Source: Endomicrobium sp.
GTDB taxonomy: Bacteria; Elusimicrobiota; Endomicrobiia; Endomicrobiales; Endomicrobiaceae
DNA length: 64,000 nucleotides
Direction of reading: 5' to 3'
NCBI GenBank assembly: GCA_031290155.1
Contig: JAITOB010000001.1
Span: 37,361-101,360, forward strand
In this document: positions 1-12,545 of the stretch, piece by piece
Layout of the letters: every line of letters begins with the position of its first letter
How positions within the stretch are numbered: the first letter of the stretch is position 1
Program-made: the position numbers and the translations under genes
Notes under the pieces: generated by a model
Seen by the model: only the letters and a program-made list of their open reading frames with translations
Database searches by the model: none
What the model was told of the DNA's origin: nothing

Positions 1-1210
1 TTTTGCAAATGCTGCAACTTGTGCAAGGTGTGTTATAGAAAATACTTGCTTACTTTTTGAAAGCTCAATGAGTTTTTCCCCTATTCTTTTACCTTTATCG
101 GCACAAAACATAAATTCTGCTGAATCACAGCCGTTTGCAGACAATGCTTTTTTCAAATTTAACATTAAATACAGCATTTATATCTAAATCAAAAAGTTTT
201 CTTGTACTGATTTTGTAAATATTTTAGCAGCTTTCTGTCTTTTTATGCTTATTTTTCACATATACCAGATAAGCTTTTTGTTTTGGATTCAAGTTCTTGT
301 TTAAGTTTTTCCAAATCGTTTTTATAATTGCTTAAAGAATTCAGTTCATCAACAATTTTATTTTTATATTCAATAATTGCTTCAATATTGTCTCCGTATT
401 TTTTCAGTTTTTTTATAAGGTCTATTCTCTTTCAATATAATCATTTAATTTTTACGGATCCAGGCGTTTTTTGAAGAAATATATTCAATTCCTTTGTAGG
501 CTTCTTCAACGTCATGGTATGCTTGTTCTATCAGAGATAATATTTCTGAAGCATCCGCTCCGTAAGAGTTGATTGTTCCAATATTTTTTTGCTTTCGAAA
601 TATCGTCTAAAACCGCATCTTCACAAGAATATAATCTTTCAATAACTTCCTGCGACAAAAAACTTATTTTTTCTGCATTTTTTAGTTTAGTAAGCTCTGC
701 TTCAAGTTTTGATTTTAAGTTTTTATGTATTTATGCAAAGCTGATGCTTTTTCAAACAACGGTTTGATATCTTTAATTTCATTGTCTAAAATTTCAAGCC
801 GCGCTTCTAAATTTAGAAGCGAATGTTTTGCATCCTGACCGTGAAAATCTATGAGCAGTTCTGCGAGAGCTTCTAACACCGATAAACTTACAAGAGAATC
901 ATTTATAAAACTTTTGCTTTTTCCGGTATTTTCTATGGTTCTGCGTATTAAAACAATATTATCATCTGAAGGGATTGAAAAATGATTTAAAAAATCAATA
1001 ATTTTAGAACTAGCATATTTAAATGAAGCAGTTATTGTACACATTGGAGCCCCCTGAACGTATAGATGACAAATCTGCTTTTGTGCCGGCAAGCAATTCA
1101 ATTGATTTAATTAAAATGGATTTGCCTGATCCTGTTTCTCCTGTAATAATTGTCAGACCATCAGAGAAATCAATTGTTATAGGCAGTATGTAATCTTCAA
1201 AAGAAAGCAT
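1..1210 (-). pseudogene. recN: DNA repair protein RecN, frameshifted and running off the left edge
   Basis: Minus-strand translation gives the RecN N-terminus 'IDFSDGLTIITGETGSGKSILIKSIELLAGTKAD', then in another frame 'IIDFLNHFSIPSDDNIVLIRRTI..GKSKSFINDSLVSLSVLEALAELLIDFHGQDAKHSLLN', and near position 1 'FCADKGKRIGEKLIELSKSKQVFSITHLAQVAAFAK'. Several frame changes. Confidence 0.88.
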
Positions 1211-1215
1211 TATTT

Positions 1216-4200
1216 GTACAAATTCTACCATATCTATTGCAGAAGAAAGTCCTTTATTTGTAATTTTTTGACTGCCATAGTAATAGTTTTCATTTATAGC
1301 CAGTTCAATGGATATTAGATGATTTTTTATTATGTCTAAAGCATTCCCGCTAAGAATGTCTCGTAATCTGCCAAATCTGCCTTTTGCCTCATCGGCGCTC
1401 TTATCAAATGCTTTCCTCATAATATATTCTACACTTTCGGTGTTATTAATATTTTGATTTGTATTAAAATCTTCGCTGTCAAAAGCGCCGCGTGGCTGCA
1501 GCACTGCGTTTAATTCAGTTTTTACTGCTCTGCGTCATTATATTTGTTGCTTTCTTCAAATATTTTTGCAAAAGCGCTTTTATTAATGCTTTTAAGCAAA
1601 GCGTTTTTAATGCTGTTTGACATTTTTATTTCTATGGAAGAACTTTGTTCTCCTATAACTGCTATATATTCTCCGCCTGGGATTTTTTTATAAGTTGATC
1701 CATTGTATTAAAATGTTTCACGGCAACCTGTTCGCCTTGTATTGTAATTACAGTTTCGGCGACATTTGCAGCAATCATTTTATTATATATTGCTTCGGCG
1801 TTAATAACTTCTGCTATTTTCATAGCTTTGCCGACAATTTCTGCTGAAGGCGAATTGTTATTTTCTCCATTACGGCAGCCGCGCGCGTAAAGCTCATAGA
1901 TGTACCTTGTCAGCAATAACTCTGCTTACACTGTTGAGAGATGCATTAAGAACGGAACCAAAATTCCATCACGCTTACAGTTCATTTTTTAAATGACCTC
2001 TTATCGTAGATCCATAACATAATAACGACCGTATTGGGGGTCGTTATTATGCGGCTGCAAGTTTTTCTATATTGGTTTTTTTGACCATCTTCTTTAAATT
2101 CTTGAATGCTTACAACTTTCATTCCGACAAAATCCAGAAATTTACTTACTGGTTTTTCGAAACTTGTATAAATTGATAAATCGCCGTTACCCACAAGTAT
2201 TTCTAAATTTGCAGCGCTGCCTAATAAAACTCTGGCTATTGCAGTGTCTATTGCCAGTGCTATAGTTTTGCCTTCTCCCATTTCGAGAGCTGTATTAGTA
2301 TCATTTTGTAGAGTTGTTGCTATTTCCGACTGTGCAACGCGTATGCCCGAACCGCCGAAAACACCCAATAGTTTTACCACTTCATTCATAAATATTCTTA
2401 ACACGTTTACGCCTTGCTCTCCTTCTATGCCGTTAATTAAAGTTCTTAAATTATCTAAAACGTTATCATTTAGTTTTGCTGCTGTTGCTCTTCTGTCTTT
2501 ATCGTCAACAATTGTGTTTCTGAAACGGTATTTTTTTAATAAAATCAAAAACTAAAGTCGCAGCTCCGTATTCTCCATAGAAATTATTGCGCATAACACT
2601 GAACTTATTTTGTAATAATTTTAATCTTGGGAGCAGAGATTCTATATCCGGATATCCCGATATATCTAAATATTGTTTAATTCTAGGGTTATTAGAAAGG
2701 GCGTCTTCGTTAACTATCCCATTATTTAAACCCCTTTTCACAGCTTTTTCTATATAGCTTACCGCGGCGTCTAAAGCGTCTTTATATTTATTTTCATTAA
2801 GTTTAAATTCGACATTTTCAACGGCGGCGATATTTTCTAATAAAATATACAAGTCGGCATCGGACATTTCTATTGGTGTTCCAGAACTGTTTTGAGAAAA
2901 ATGACTAGCTTTAAGATGCTTAAACAATGATAAGCTCCTATTCCTGTTTGCTTCAGCTGAAAAAAGTCTTATCAGCTTAATAGGATTATTAGAATAATCG
3001 TTCATTATTGCTTCCAGCCTTCTAATATCTATGCTTCTTTCAATATTTTGGATAAGCTGTTCTGCTTTATAATTTCCAATAAGTTCTCTAATAGCCTGTT
3101 TAGATTTTTCTGTTATTCTATTGATCTTTGATAGGATATAATCGTTATAGTTTAACAATCGCATCATTGTGCCTGCGGTTTCTTCTGCTATAAAAACATT
3201 TAGATTCTGTTGTACAGCAGTTAAAATCTGATTAGGTAAACCCTATTCAATGATATAGAGTTCAGATCGCCTTTTAACGTTACGTTATCATATATGGCAT
3301 CTTTTATTTTAAGTGTAAGCTGCATAGAATTAATATTTCCAGAAACATCCGTTATTACAAAATGACGGCTGTTTAATATTAATTCCTTGCCGTCAGAATT
3401 TTGAATTGTAATGTTAGTGATAGCAGATATACGGTCGTGTACATTTTGTATAGTATTCAAAGACTGGGCAAGAGTTCTTTTTGAATCAAAAATATCAAGG
3501 GTGTTAGTCCAGAGTGTTCTTATAAATCCTGGAACGCTTTCTTTTATTTCCGCTTTCATTCCTTTGGCAATTTCCGGAGTAATTGTATTGTGCAAGTCGT
3601 TAATTTTTCTTCTTGTGGCAAAATCTTGTTTGCAACAAGTAATCAACTCCGTTTGTATTGAATATAAGCCTGAAATCTCTTGCGCTTAAATTTGTATTTG
3701 AGGATAACGCATTAAGGTATTTGACGAACTCAATATCTGCCTGCGGATATAGTTCTTGCATGCTGTCAAGTTCAATAGTTTCCTCATCAGACAATTTCTC
3801 TGATTCATTAGATTTACGAGTAAGTTCTTGAATCCGTTCTATATTTTTTATAATCTTGTCTATTAGTTTCATATAATTGTCTCTAAATTCTTCATCAGCT
3901 TTTTCCTGCGTTGTATCAATTTCAGATTCTTGAAAGTTCTTACCGTTAAATAGCCCCTGGAAAATAAAACCTGTCTGAGAATCCCAAACAATACATTTCT
4001 GATTGATGCAGTTAAACTGTCTCCGACAAATGATTCGTATAAACTTTTCAATATCGGAGTTTGGTTTAACGCTGCCTCGCCAAATGCGTTAAGTCTTTCC
4101 ACTATCGTACCAAAACGGGGATTCTCAATTGATGAAATATTACCGCTGAGTATATTTTATGCCGTAAGATTCTGTTATTTCATTTCCATTCTCATCTTTA

Positions 4201-7200
4201 ACTGTAATTGTAGAATCTTTTCCTTGATATCCAAATTTACTTTTAGCTAATGCGCAAATCCTAATAAGTTATCAAGCCCTTTGAAAAATCCAAAATCTTT
4301 GAGAGATTTTTTGCAGCGTTTGAATTTTTGCCTGCAATTACGGAATAGTCTAGCAAAGCAATGAGATAAATCATTTGTGTATTGAATATTGTCATTTGCT
4401 GCATAATGATAAGAGAATTGACATATAATTTTGAGGGGCTTATCGAATTAATTATTGATGATAACTTTGATTTAAGGAATTTTCTGCTGTACTCGCCTTT
4501 TATTAAAGAATTACTAAAACCAAAACCGATTGCCGCTCCTAATAAAGCGCCTTCCCATAAAGGAGTATTAACTATTCCAAGCGTATTTAGAACGCCTATT
4601 ATACAAACGCCTACGGCTGCGCCGGCAAAAGCTGTTCCCAGACTTTGAAAAGCATATTTAAATCAAAACTGCTTCTGCTGTAATCGGTCAACCCAAACAT
4701 AGGAGAATATTTTCTTTGATTGTATCTTTATAAAATCTCCTATCTTTTCTTTAATACTGTCGCTTGAAAAAATATTACCCATACTTTTTGCAGAATTTTA
4801 ATATTAAAATCTTTTATAACAAATTCTTTAGTATTTGCAGCTTCCATTAACGGCGATATGATATTTAAAGATATACATCGCATTTAATCCGCCTTCAATG
4901 TCGCCTTTTTTACATTTTCATAAAAATTTCTGACAATTGTAAACGTTATCCACGAATTTAAAGCTATTTTTCCTGTATTAAATATACCTGTAAAATACTT
5001 TTTAATACGTTTGAATTATTACCCAGAAATGCAGTTATATCCAAAGTCGCATCTTTAGCTGCTAAGCCGGCTGTTTCTTTAGATGTTTCTTCTACTAATT
5101 CATTTACTTCTCCGGCAAGCTCTTTTGTTACATTTTTCGTTATAAACTCTGCTTGGATTCCTATACTGAAACCGCCCAGCAATCCTGTAAACATACCTTC
5201 CGCAAAATTCTCCCATTCGTCTGTTCTCCATTTTGCCTTTAGTAATGACTGCATTAGCAATAGAAGAGATAACAACACTCCTGGCAGCAACGCTGCTTCC
5301 AATGGATCCGCTGCCACATCGTTAATGCTGTAGTGATTACGGCAAAAATACGTTAAGCGTTCCTGCTAGAATTAGTTGATTTCTCTTTTCAATATCTTTT
5401 TCTTTTGCCGCTTGTTCAAAAGCGTTTATTGCTGAAGAGGTAAGTGTAAACACAGCATTCGCCATTGTAAATGCTCCGGTAACTTCTACTATAAGAGCTA
5501 CCGAAGCATCCGCTCCTGACGGTCCGTCAATGAATGACGAAACATGCCGTACTCATAGCTAAAATAAATGTGCCTGCGCTGATAAAGCTTGCCGCTATCA
5601 TTTGTGTGGCTACTTTAGAGGCATTTTACCTTTAGGATCTACGTCTTTCATGGGTCAAATAGCCGTTTACTATAACTGCCCACTTTTTAACGCCGTCGCC
5701 CAATAGCTTGCCAAACTTGCTGAATTCTCCTAATATTTCCGATAAAACCCCTCCGATAAACGCTTGCAGCTAGAGACAGATATATTGCAAAAGCTGCCGT
5801 TACAAGAGCAGCAAGCGCAGAGCCTAAAGCAATAAAATCCGGGGACCGAATCTCTGAATTTGTCCCATTTACTCATTCCAATCCAGTCTAAGCTGTTGTC
5901 TGCTTTAATTTTTACTTCATATCTTGTTTTATTTCCATCCGGCAAAACTGACCCTTTTTCAAAATCAGAACCCGGCGACCATAAGTAAGCAGCTAAAGCT
6001 GTCTTTGAGAGACCCAAGCTGCTGATATTATTGAAGTCTCCGGTTACATTGTAAATTGTCCCGCCATTTGCGCCATCGCGGGAAGAACTTGTCTTGCCTT
6101 CAAAATGTGTATCGTCAGGATTTATTTTTATCTTTATTTGCAGATGATGAAGAACTTATGTCGTCAGATTTAGGAATATCTATATCCGTGTTTTCAATAT
6201 GTAACGTCCCTTTTATGCTTGCAGTATATGTCATCTTGTCGTTTTTATCTTTTTATCTTAAAATTTTAACTACGGAACCGGCAGCTTTAAAATATCCGTC
6301 GCCTTCGCTATTTCCTCCGTGCGTCCGATCTTTATTTATGCTGAAACCGTTATCTGTAAGATGTAAATATAAATTGTTTACTAAAGTATATTCTCCAAGA
6401 CTATTACTTTTTAGTTTTAGAGCGCTGGCTGCGATAGTACTGTATATAGTTGTGCCGTATACAGGGTACAGGGTTGCCGTCTTTGTCATGTCCTATAATT
6501 TCATTACCTGCGGCTATTTGTACATCTGTGGTATTTACAATTATAATATAGTTTCTTTATCTAATGCTTTTCCCAGACAAATTTCTTCTCCTGCAATGCA
6601 GTTCTTTATCGCTAAATGCCCATCCGTCCGGTAAAGATATCGTTATATTTATATCTTCACTAGCATAAGCTGATAAAATAAAACCTTTATTTGTTCTATT
6701 TTCTCCTTTAAGCGTCAACGTGGTTCCAAAATTAATGTCTGCCTGATATATATGTCACCCTGCCCGCGTTCCGTCAAGAATGTATCCCGCTTTTACTTCG
6801 ACTTGCGCGCTTGCAGTCTGTGGATCTTAGAATATCGGTAACCGAAGAAGGATTGCCGTACATTATAATCGTTTTATAATTAAACGTTCCGTCTAGTTTT
6901 ACATTTCCTATTTTATTTTGTTATTATCTCCAGCTGATAAATTGGGTGTTTTTGACAGCGTCAAAACCGTAAATAAAACCATTTGAAGCGGTCAAGTATG
7001 TTCCAGCGTAGGTCATAAATCCGGTTTTTATATATAATATAAACGATGGGGGATTTATTAGATGAATTATCAGAAGAAATTTTTAAAGTTGATCCTGCAA
7101 GAGCTTCCGTGTCAAAGCCTATAATTTCAGCTTCCCATTTACCATTAAAAGATTGTTTGACGGTAATTTTGCTGCCAGCTCCTGTTCCGTATAGCCGTTT

Positions 7201-9150
7201 GAATCTTCAGTAATTATTCCGCTGTTCCAATTGTCTCTCCTGGGAGCAGCGCTGCCTTCCGAATAGCTGCCGCTTTGAGGAGGTTGTTGCTTTTTATCTT
7301 TCTTTTTTGATAAACGCTTTCGCTTTCATTCGTTAAGTATATATTAGCGCTGGATTTTAAGGATATATTTCCGTTGGGTATTGTGTACATATATTCCCAT
7401 ATGACATCCTGTCCTTCATATTTGCCTTGCACGCCGAAAACTGTATATTTGCTTCCGTCTGTGCGCGTAACCTTGCATCCTTTTGCTGTGCTTATTGAAT
7501 CTTCTATTGTTAACCTGTATTCAGGTATTGTTATATCTTCAGTAACTGCATTTTGGTCGGCGTTATAAACAAGCAAACCAGTATCTCGATTAAATTTTTG
7601 TTTTTTTATAATTTTTTCTTTTCCGGACCAGTCTGCGGTTACAGTAATCATTTTATAATAGATACCGAGAACAAAATTATCATACCTTGAAACATCAACT
7701 TTTTCAGTAGTCAAAACCTGTCCGCTTTGCCCGGAAACTTTAGAACCTTTATTTGACTGCAGTAGAGATATTGTTTTATCTAAATAGCTATTTCTTTTGC
7801 TATTTAGGCTAAAACTGCAAGAGCTTCTTGTTGATTTCCTAATGATTGTTTTGTTGTAGAGTTTTTTATCTCTATATTACCTTCTTTCATAGTTTTTAAA
7901 TCGGACACATATTTTTTAGCTTCTGATTTTAATTCATTTACTTTTTTCTATTCCGTGGTGATACACATTATATTCATGATGAACGGTTTTAGCGAACTTA
8001 TCAAAGAAATCATAAAATGCATCTTTACCCATACTGGCAAGTTTGTCTATAAGCTGGCTGAATGCCGCATCAATTTTACTTCTATTCCATATCCATCCGG
8101 CGGAGGGTGAGGGGGAGATTGCTCCCCAGTAATAACTACCTCCAGCCCTTCGTACATATTTTCAAGGGTTTTAATCATTGAATTCTTGCAGCTAGCGCTT
8201 TCTGTAGTCTTGTCGCTTATTTCTTTTAATATTATTTATATCGTCTTTACTAAGTCCGGCGTTGAATGATTCGTCATCCGCATCTTCATTAATCATAAGT
8301 CCTTGTATCTGCTCCGAACAGCAGATACAATTTTGCCGCTACTATTTCTAAAATCTTTACTTGTAAATGCTTCAAAACCCTTAATTTCGTTAAAGTAAAA
8401 AACACCCCGCTATCAGTTCTTACAACGTCCATTTTACCGGCTTTATAAGCTGCTAATACCATCTACAGATTGCGTTGATTTTGAGGTATGTTTGCAGACA
8501 GATTATCAGATGGTTTTTCTGTTCCTAATACGCTTGGCAACAATTCATTTTCTCGTTTAATATTTGTTGGTTCCTGTATCCGATCCGCGTTATTATTTTA
8601 TTATTTTCATTTAAGTTGAGGGCTTGCTTTGTTTATCCTCCGGGCGACTGGATTGAAACAGCGTTTTTAGTGCTGATTTGCGCTATTGACTGAGGGGGCA
8701 CGACACCGGAGAATTAATTTTATCCGCAGACTGCGCTTTCATTGCCATAGGCGGAGTATATTGTTCACTGCAATAACAGCTTTAGGAATTTGCGGATTTC
8801 CTTGTTTATTTATAGAAGATAATTTATTTTTTACAGTTTTTGTATATCTTTCATCGTAAATATATTCCTCGTCTTTATTTATAATATTTGTTTGCTGTCC
8901 TTTTGGTCCCAGTAGCCCTTAACTTCATATTATCCATTTTCATTATTTTCTCCAATTTTTATTTTATCTTTTAAATCCTGTGTCTGCGCTTACACTATGC
9001 AGCTTCTCATCCTGAGATAATACCGTAGTCTGGTCTGTTTGTATTTATTTCAGTATTTATCGCGCCTTCTTCATTGCTTGTAAAAGCAGGCAGATTAACT
9101 GCATTTAACATAAAACATACAATGACAAGCATTGCTATGTTTTTGGTCAT
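1216..9150 (-). pseudogene. Giant secreted/surface protein, multiply frameshifted, with a signal peptide and a SecA-like DEAD ATPase segment near its C-terminal end
   Basis: Candidate start at 9150 (minus): 'MTKNIAMLVIVCFMLNAVNLPAFTSNEEG' (signal peptide-like). Same-strand fragments (ORFs 7214-7714, 6253-6489, 5730-6017, 4964-5317, 3869-4102, 3600-3872, 3221-3646, 2505-3167, 1982-2548, 1662-1916) follow in collinear order. The 1982-2548 ORF has 'ALEMGEGKTIALAIDTAIARVLLGS...FLDFVGMKVVSI', resembling SecA motif I, followed by 'RVIADKVHL' (~1898-1925), a Walker B-like segment. That this is a single gene is inferred. Confidence 0.6.
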
Positions 9151-9375
9151 AGCACTTTTTATAGTTAAAATACGCAAAGTATCCTAGAACTCTTGTCTTC
9201 AGATTCACAATCGCTCCAGCTTATCTTTTGTTTTATATTTGATTTATTTATAATCGTTTATATTTACAATAACAATTTACGAAGGATATAACTATAAAAA
9301 TTTCTACTTTAATTCTAATCGTAATGTTTTGCTGATATATGCTTTTTTAAATTTTGTTGTATATAAAAAGTCCTT

Positions 9376-10395
9376 TTAGTCGTCAGTTTTTATATTAATG
9401 ATTGTTCCGTCAATCTTGCTGTTTGTATTTATAGAAATTGCCGCAACTTTGTAGTTCTCAAAAATTTCATTGATTTCTTCGCCGGGATTTTCATTTGCTT
9501 TTACTACAATCTTAACTAATTCGGGTTTTTTTGAGATTTCAAGTATATGGCTGTCTTTTTCAAAATCTTTTTTTAGGATATTTCCGGTAGCATCATAAGC
9601 AAATACTACCCCGTTAAACGAATTTAATATTATAAATGCCGAACCTTCTTTTATTGAAGCTTTCTGTAAATACCCAAGAATTTTAATTAAACTTTCTCTA
9701 TCTTCTTCCAGTATTTTTATTTTTTTTACAATATTTTCCCTTTCGGTTAGAAAAATATCAGTAATTTCATTATATTCGTCTTCTTTTATATCTTCTGCAG
9801 ACTTGTGTTCTAAAGTTTTTTTTATTCTGTTAAACGGCAGCAGTATTAATAATTTTGCTAGAAAATAAAAAGATATTACAATAAGTATTGCAGAAAAGGA
9901 AGCAGCAGTATAATATTTTATTTTCCAATATCTTGCAGTTTCTTTCGCTTTTTGAATGGATAATATGCAAAACAGTGTATAATCTTTTATGAGCGGCTTT
10001 GAAAAAAGCAGTAAATCTTTATCAAATGTTTGCTGTAAAAGCTCGGTCTTTTGTTTTACTGCCTTATTAAAAAATTCATTGTTCTTTTCTGTATTCCATT
10101 CAATCGTGTTATTATGTATAATTACTCTGTTGTTTTTATCTAAAATAAAACAAGTTGTAATATTTTCTGTTTTTACAATGGATTCAATGTTTGTTAGAAG
10201 ATTTATATCATCTGAGCTTTCAATGGATTTATTGATATAGGGTACGATTGCTTTTATGGCAGATTTGGTTTTTTCTACTGTCATGATTTCTAAATCTCTG
10301 GCTTTGTCTTTTGAAAGAAGCTCGGTTGACAGATAAAAAATTCCGCAAATAATTATTAACGAAAAAAATGACAGAAATATAATATTTTTTTTCAT
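9376..10395 (-). CDS. Membrane sensor-like protein with an extracytoplasmic sensor region between two TM helices
   Basis: Intact 339 aa ORF; N-terminal TM 'IIFLSFFSLIIICGIFYL', second TM 'AASFSAILIVISFYFLAKLLILL' followed by a HAMP-like/coiled region. Confidence 0.6.
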   Translation of the reverse strand: MKKNIIFLSFFSLIIICGIFYLSTELLSKDKARDLEIMTVEKTKSAIKAIVPYINKSIESSDDINLLTNIESIVKTENITTCFILDKNNRVIIHNNTIEWNTEKNNEFFNKAVKQKTELLQQTFDKDLLLFSKPLIKDYTLFCILSIQKAKETARYWKIKYYTAASFSAILIVISFYFLAKLLILLPFNRIKKTLEHKSAEDIKEDEYNEITDIFLTERENIVKKIKILEEDRESLIKILGYLQKASIKEGSAFIILNSFNGVVFAYDATGNILKKDFEKDSHILEISKKPELVKIVVKANENPGEEINEIFENYKVAAISINTNSKIDGTIINIKTDD

Positions 10396-10451
10396 ATCAA
10401 AATTATAACATAATTATTATGAATTGTCAGATAACAAAATCAGGATGACGA

Positions 10452-10766
10452 ATGAATAGCGTAAAATTAAGTATACCAGCGGTTAAGGCGGACACGTTTT
10501 GGAGAAGATTTATAGGATTTATGTTCAAAAGCGCGCGAACTATGCTCTTTTATTTATTAATTGTAAATCTGTGCAGGCTTTTTGTGTATTTTGATTTAGA
10601 TACTGTTTATTTAGACAAAGAAAATAATGTTATAAAAGTTATAAGATCATTAAAACCTCCCAGAATAGTGTAGCCTGTCAAAAACACTGTTTCAGTTCTT
10701 GAGATACCTTCACATACAGCTGATATAAAAGTGTTATCGCCGGGAGTAAAAATAATTGATTTGTAA
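10452..10766 (+). pseudogene. DUF192 family protein interrupted by an in-frame TAG
   Basis: 'TFWRRFIGFMFKSARTMLFYLLIVNLCRLFVYFDLDTVYLDKENNVIKVIRSLKPPRIV*PVKNTVSVLEIPSHTADIKVLSPGVKIIDL*'. The reading continues in the same frame after TAG at 10671-10673 and matches the DUF192 layout. Confidence 0.65.
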
Positions 10767-11060
10767 AATTTGTGTGAGTTGCAATTAATATGCGCTACGG
10801 GTTTATAAGCGGTAAAAATATACAAAAAATTTGAAGTAAATAAACGTGTTGGAATAAAGAAAATATGGATATCATAAAAACAGATACATTGCTGGGCTTA
10901 TAGGGTGCTATCTTTTGACTAGTTATAAAGTACAATATTTTAAGAGATACTATAATTTGTTTTAGCTTCAAAAAAATGGTGAAATCCTCGCAGTTGCGGC
11001 AAATTACGCTGTTAAAAATTATGATTTTATCTTCAATATAAATAAAGGAAAATACAACTT

Positions 11061-12527
11061 ATGGAAAATATGGAAAATAAAGAACAAACTCTTATAGAGC
11101 ATATAATTAAGCAGAGAAAACAAAAAGCAAAAGATTTTGTAAGTTCCGGAATAAATCCTTATCCTGCAAAATATACTTTAGATGAAAATAATGCCGATAT
11201 ACAAAAGGCATTTATTTCTCTTGAAACAGGACAGGTAGCAGATATAAAAGTTAAATCTGCAGGCAGGGTTATGACGTACAGGAATATGGGTAAAGCGGCA
11301 TTTCTTGATATAAGAGATGGTTATGCAAAAATTCAAATTTATGTCAGAGCGGATAAAGTGGGAGCGGAACAGTACAAGTTTTTTCAAAATATGGTTGATA
11401 CGTCTGATATTATTGCCGTTGAAGGAATACCTTTTAGAACTAAAACAAATGAGCTTAGTATAATGGTTGAAAAGTGGACTATGCTTACAAAAGCATTCAG
11501 GCCTTTGCCTGAGAAATGGCATGGACTTAAAGATACCCAGACAAGACATAGACAGAGATATCTGGATTTGATTGCAAATAATGAAGTAAAAGACGTTTTT
11601 ATAAAGAGAAGCAAAGTAGTTTCTGCTATAAGGCGTAAACTTGAAGAACTTGGTTTTGTTGAAGTTGAAACTCCTATTTTGCAGTCTCTTGCGGGAGGAG
11701 CAAATGCAAAACCGTTTATAACGCATCACAATGCTTTAGGCATAGATTTATTTTTGAGAATTGCCCCGGAACTTTTTTTAAAACGTCTTGTAGTTGGCGG
11801 TATGGACAGGGTTTTTGAAATAGGAAGAAATTTTAGAAATGAAGGTATAGATAAAAACCACAATCCCGAATTTACTATGTTAGAACTTTATCAGGCATAC
11901 GCCGATTACAATGATATGATGCGTATTACCGAAATTTTAATTAAATCAGCGGCAGTAATAATAAATTCAACTGTTAATTTAGAGTTTAAAAAAGCAAAAA
12001 TGTTTGATTTAATAGAAGAATATACGGGTCTTAAACTGCTGCCGTACGTTGCAAGCGGGAAAATGTTTGGTCAGGTAAAACATTTAAATCTTAATTTGAC
12101 TGAAGATGCGACTGATAAGAAGGTTTTAGACCAGCTTTTTGATGAAAAAGTTGTGCCCAATTTAAAAAATCCTACTTTTGTTATGGATTATCCCGCGGTT
12201 TATTCATCGCTTTCAAAAGTTAAATTTGACCAGCCTGAAATAGCTGAAAGATTTGAACTCTATATAAACGGTATAGAAATAGGGAATGCTTATTCCGAGC
12301 TTAACGACCCACAGCTGCAGAAAATAAGATTTATTCAGCAGATGGAGTCAAAAAAACAAGGCGATGACGAGGTTATGCCCTACGACGAAGACTTTATTTT
12401 TGCGCTTGAGCAAGGACTTCCTCCTACCGGCGGTTTAGGCATAGGAATAGACAGGCTTGTTATGATTTTAACAGGAGTAGAATCAATCAGAGAAGTAATA
12501 ATGTTTCCTGCAATGAGACCGGAATAA
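11061..12527 (+). CDS. lysS: Lysyl-tRNA synthetase, class II
   Basis: Full-length ORF with '[26 protein letters not shown]' and '[15 protein letters not shown]'. Confidence 0.97.
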   Translation: MENMENKEQTLIEHIIKQRKQKAKDFVSSGINPYPAKYTLDENNADIQKAFISLETGQVADIKVKSAGRVMTYRNMGKAAFLDIRDGYAKIQIYVRADKVGAEQYKFFQNMVDTSDIIAVEGIPFRTKTNELSIMVEKWTMLTKAFRPLPEKWHGLKDTQTRHRQRYLDLIANNEVKDVFIKRSKVVSAIRRKLEELGFVEVETPILQSLAGGANAKPFITHHNALGIDLFLRIAPELFLKRLVVGGMDRVFEIGRNFRNEGIDKNHNPEFTMLELYQAYADYNDMMRITEILIKSAAVIINSTVNLEFKKAKMFDLIEEYTGLKLLPYVASGKMFGQVKHLNLNLTEDATDKKVLDQLFDEKVVPNLKNPTFVMDYPAVYSSLSKVKFDQPEIAERFELYINGIEIGNAYSELNDPQLQKIRFIQQMESKKQGDDEVMPYDEDFIFALEQGLPPTGGLGIGIDRLVMILTGVESIREVIMFPAMRPE

Positions 12528-12545
12528 AATTTTGAATATATACTT

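Noticed and set aside
573-767. Plus-strand 64 aa ORF
   Set aside because: Antisense to the recN pseudogene; composition matches a mirror of the real minus-strand coding sequence.
6056-6634. 192 aa plus-strand ORF
   Set aside because: Lies opposite the giant-protein remnant, has low-complexity hydrophobic composition and no recognisable domain.
10860-11050. Possible short gene before lysS
   Set aside because: Only short broken frames; no recognisable family.
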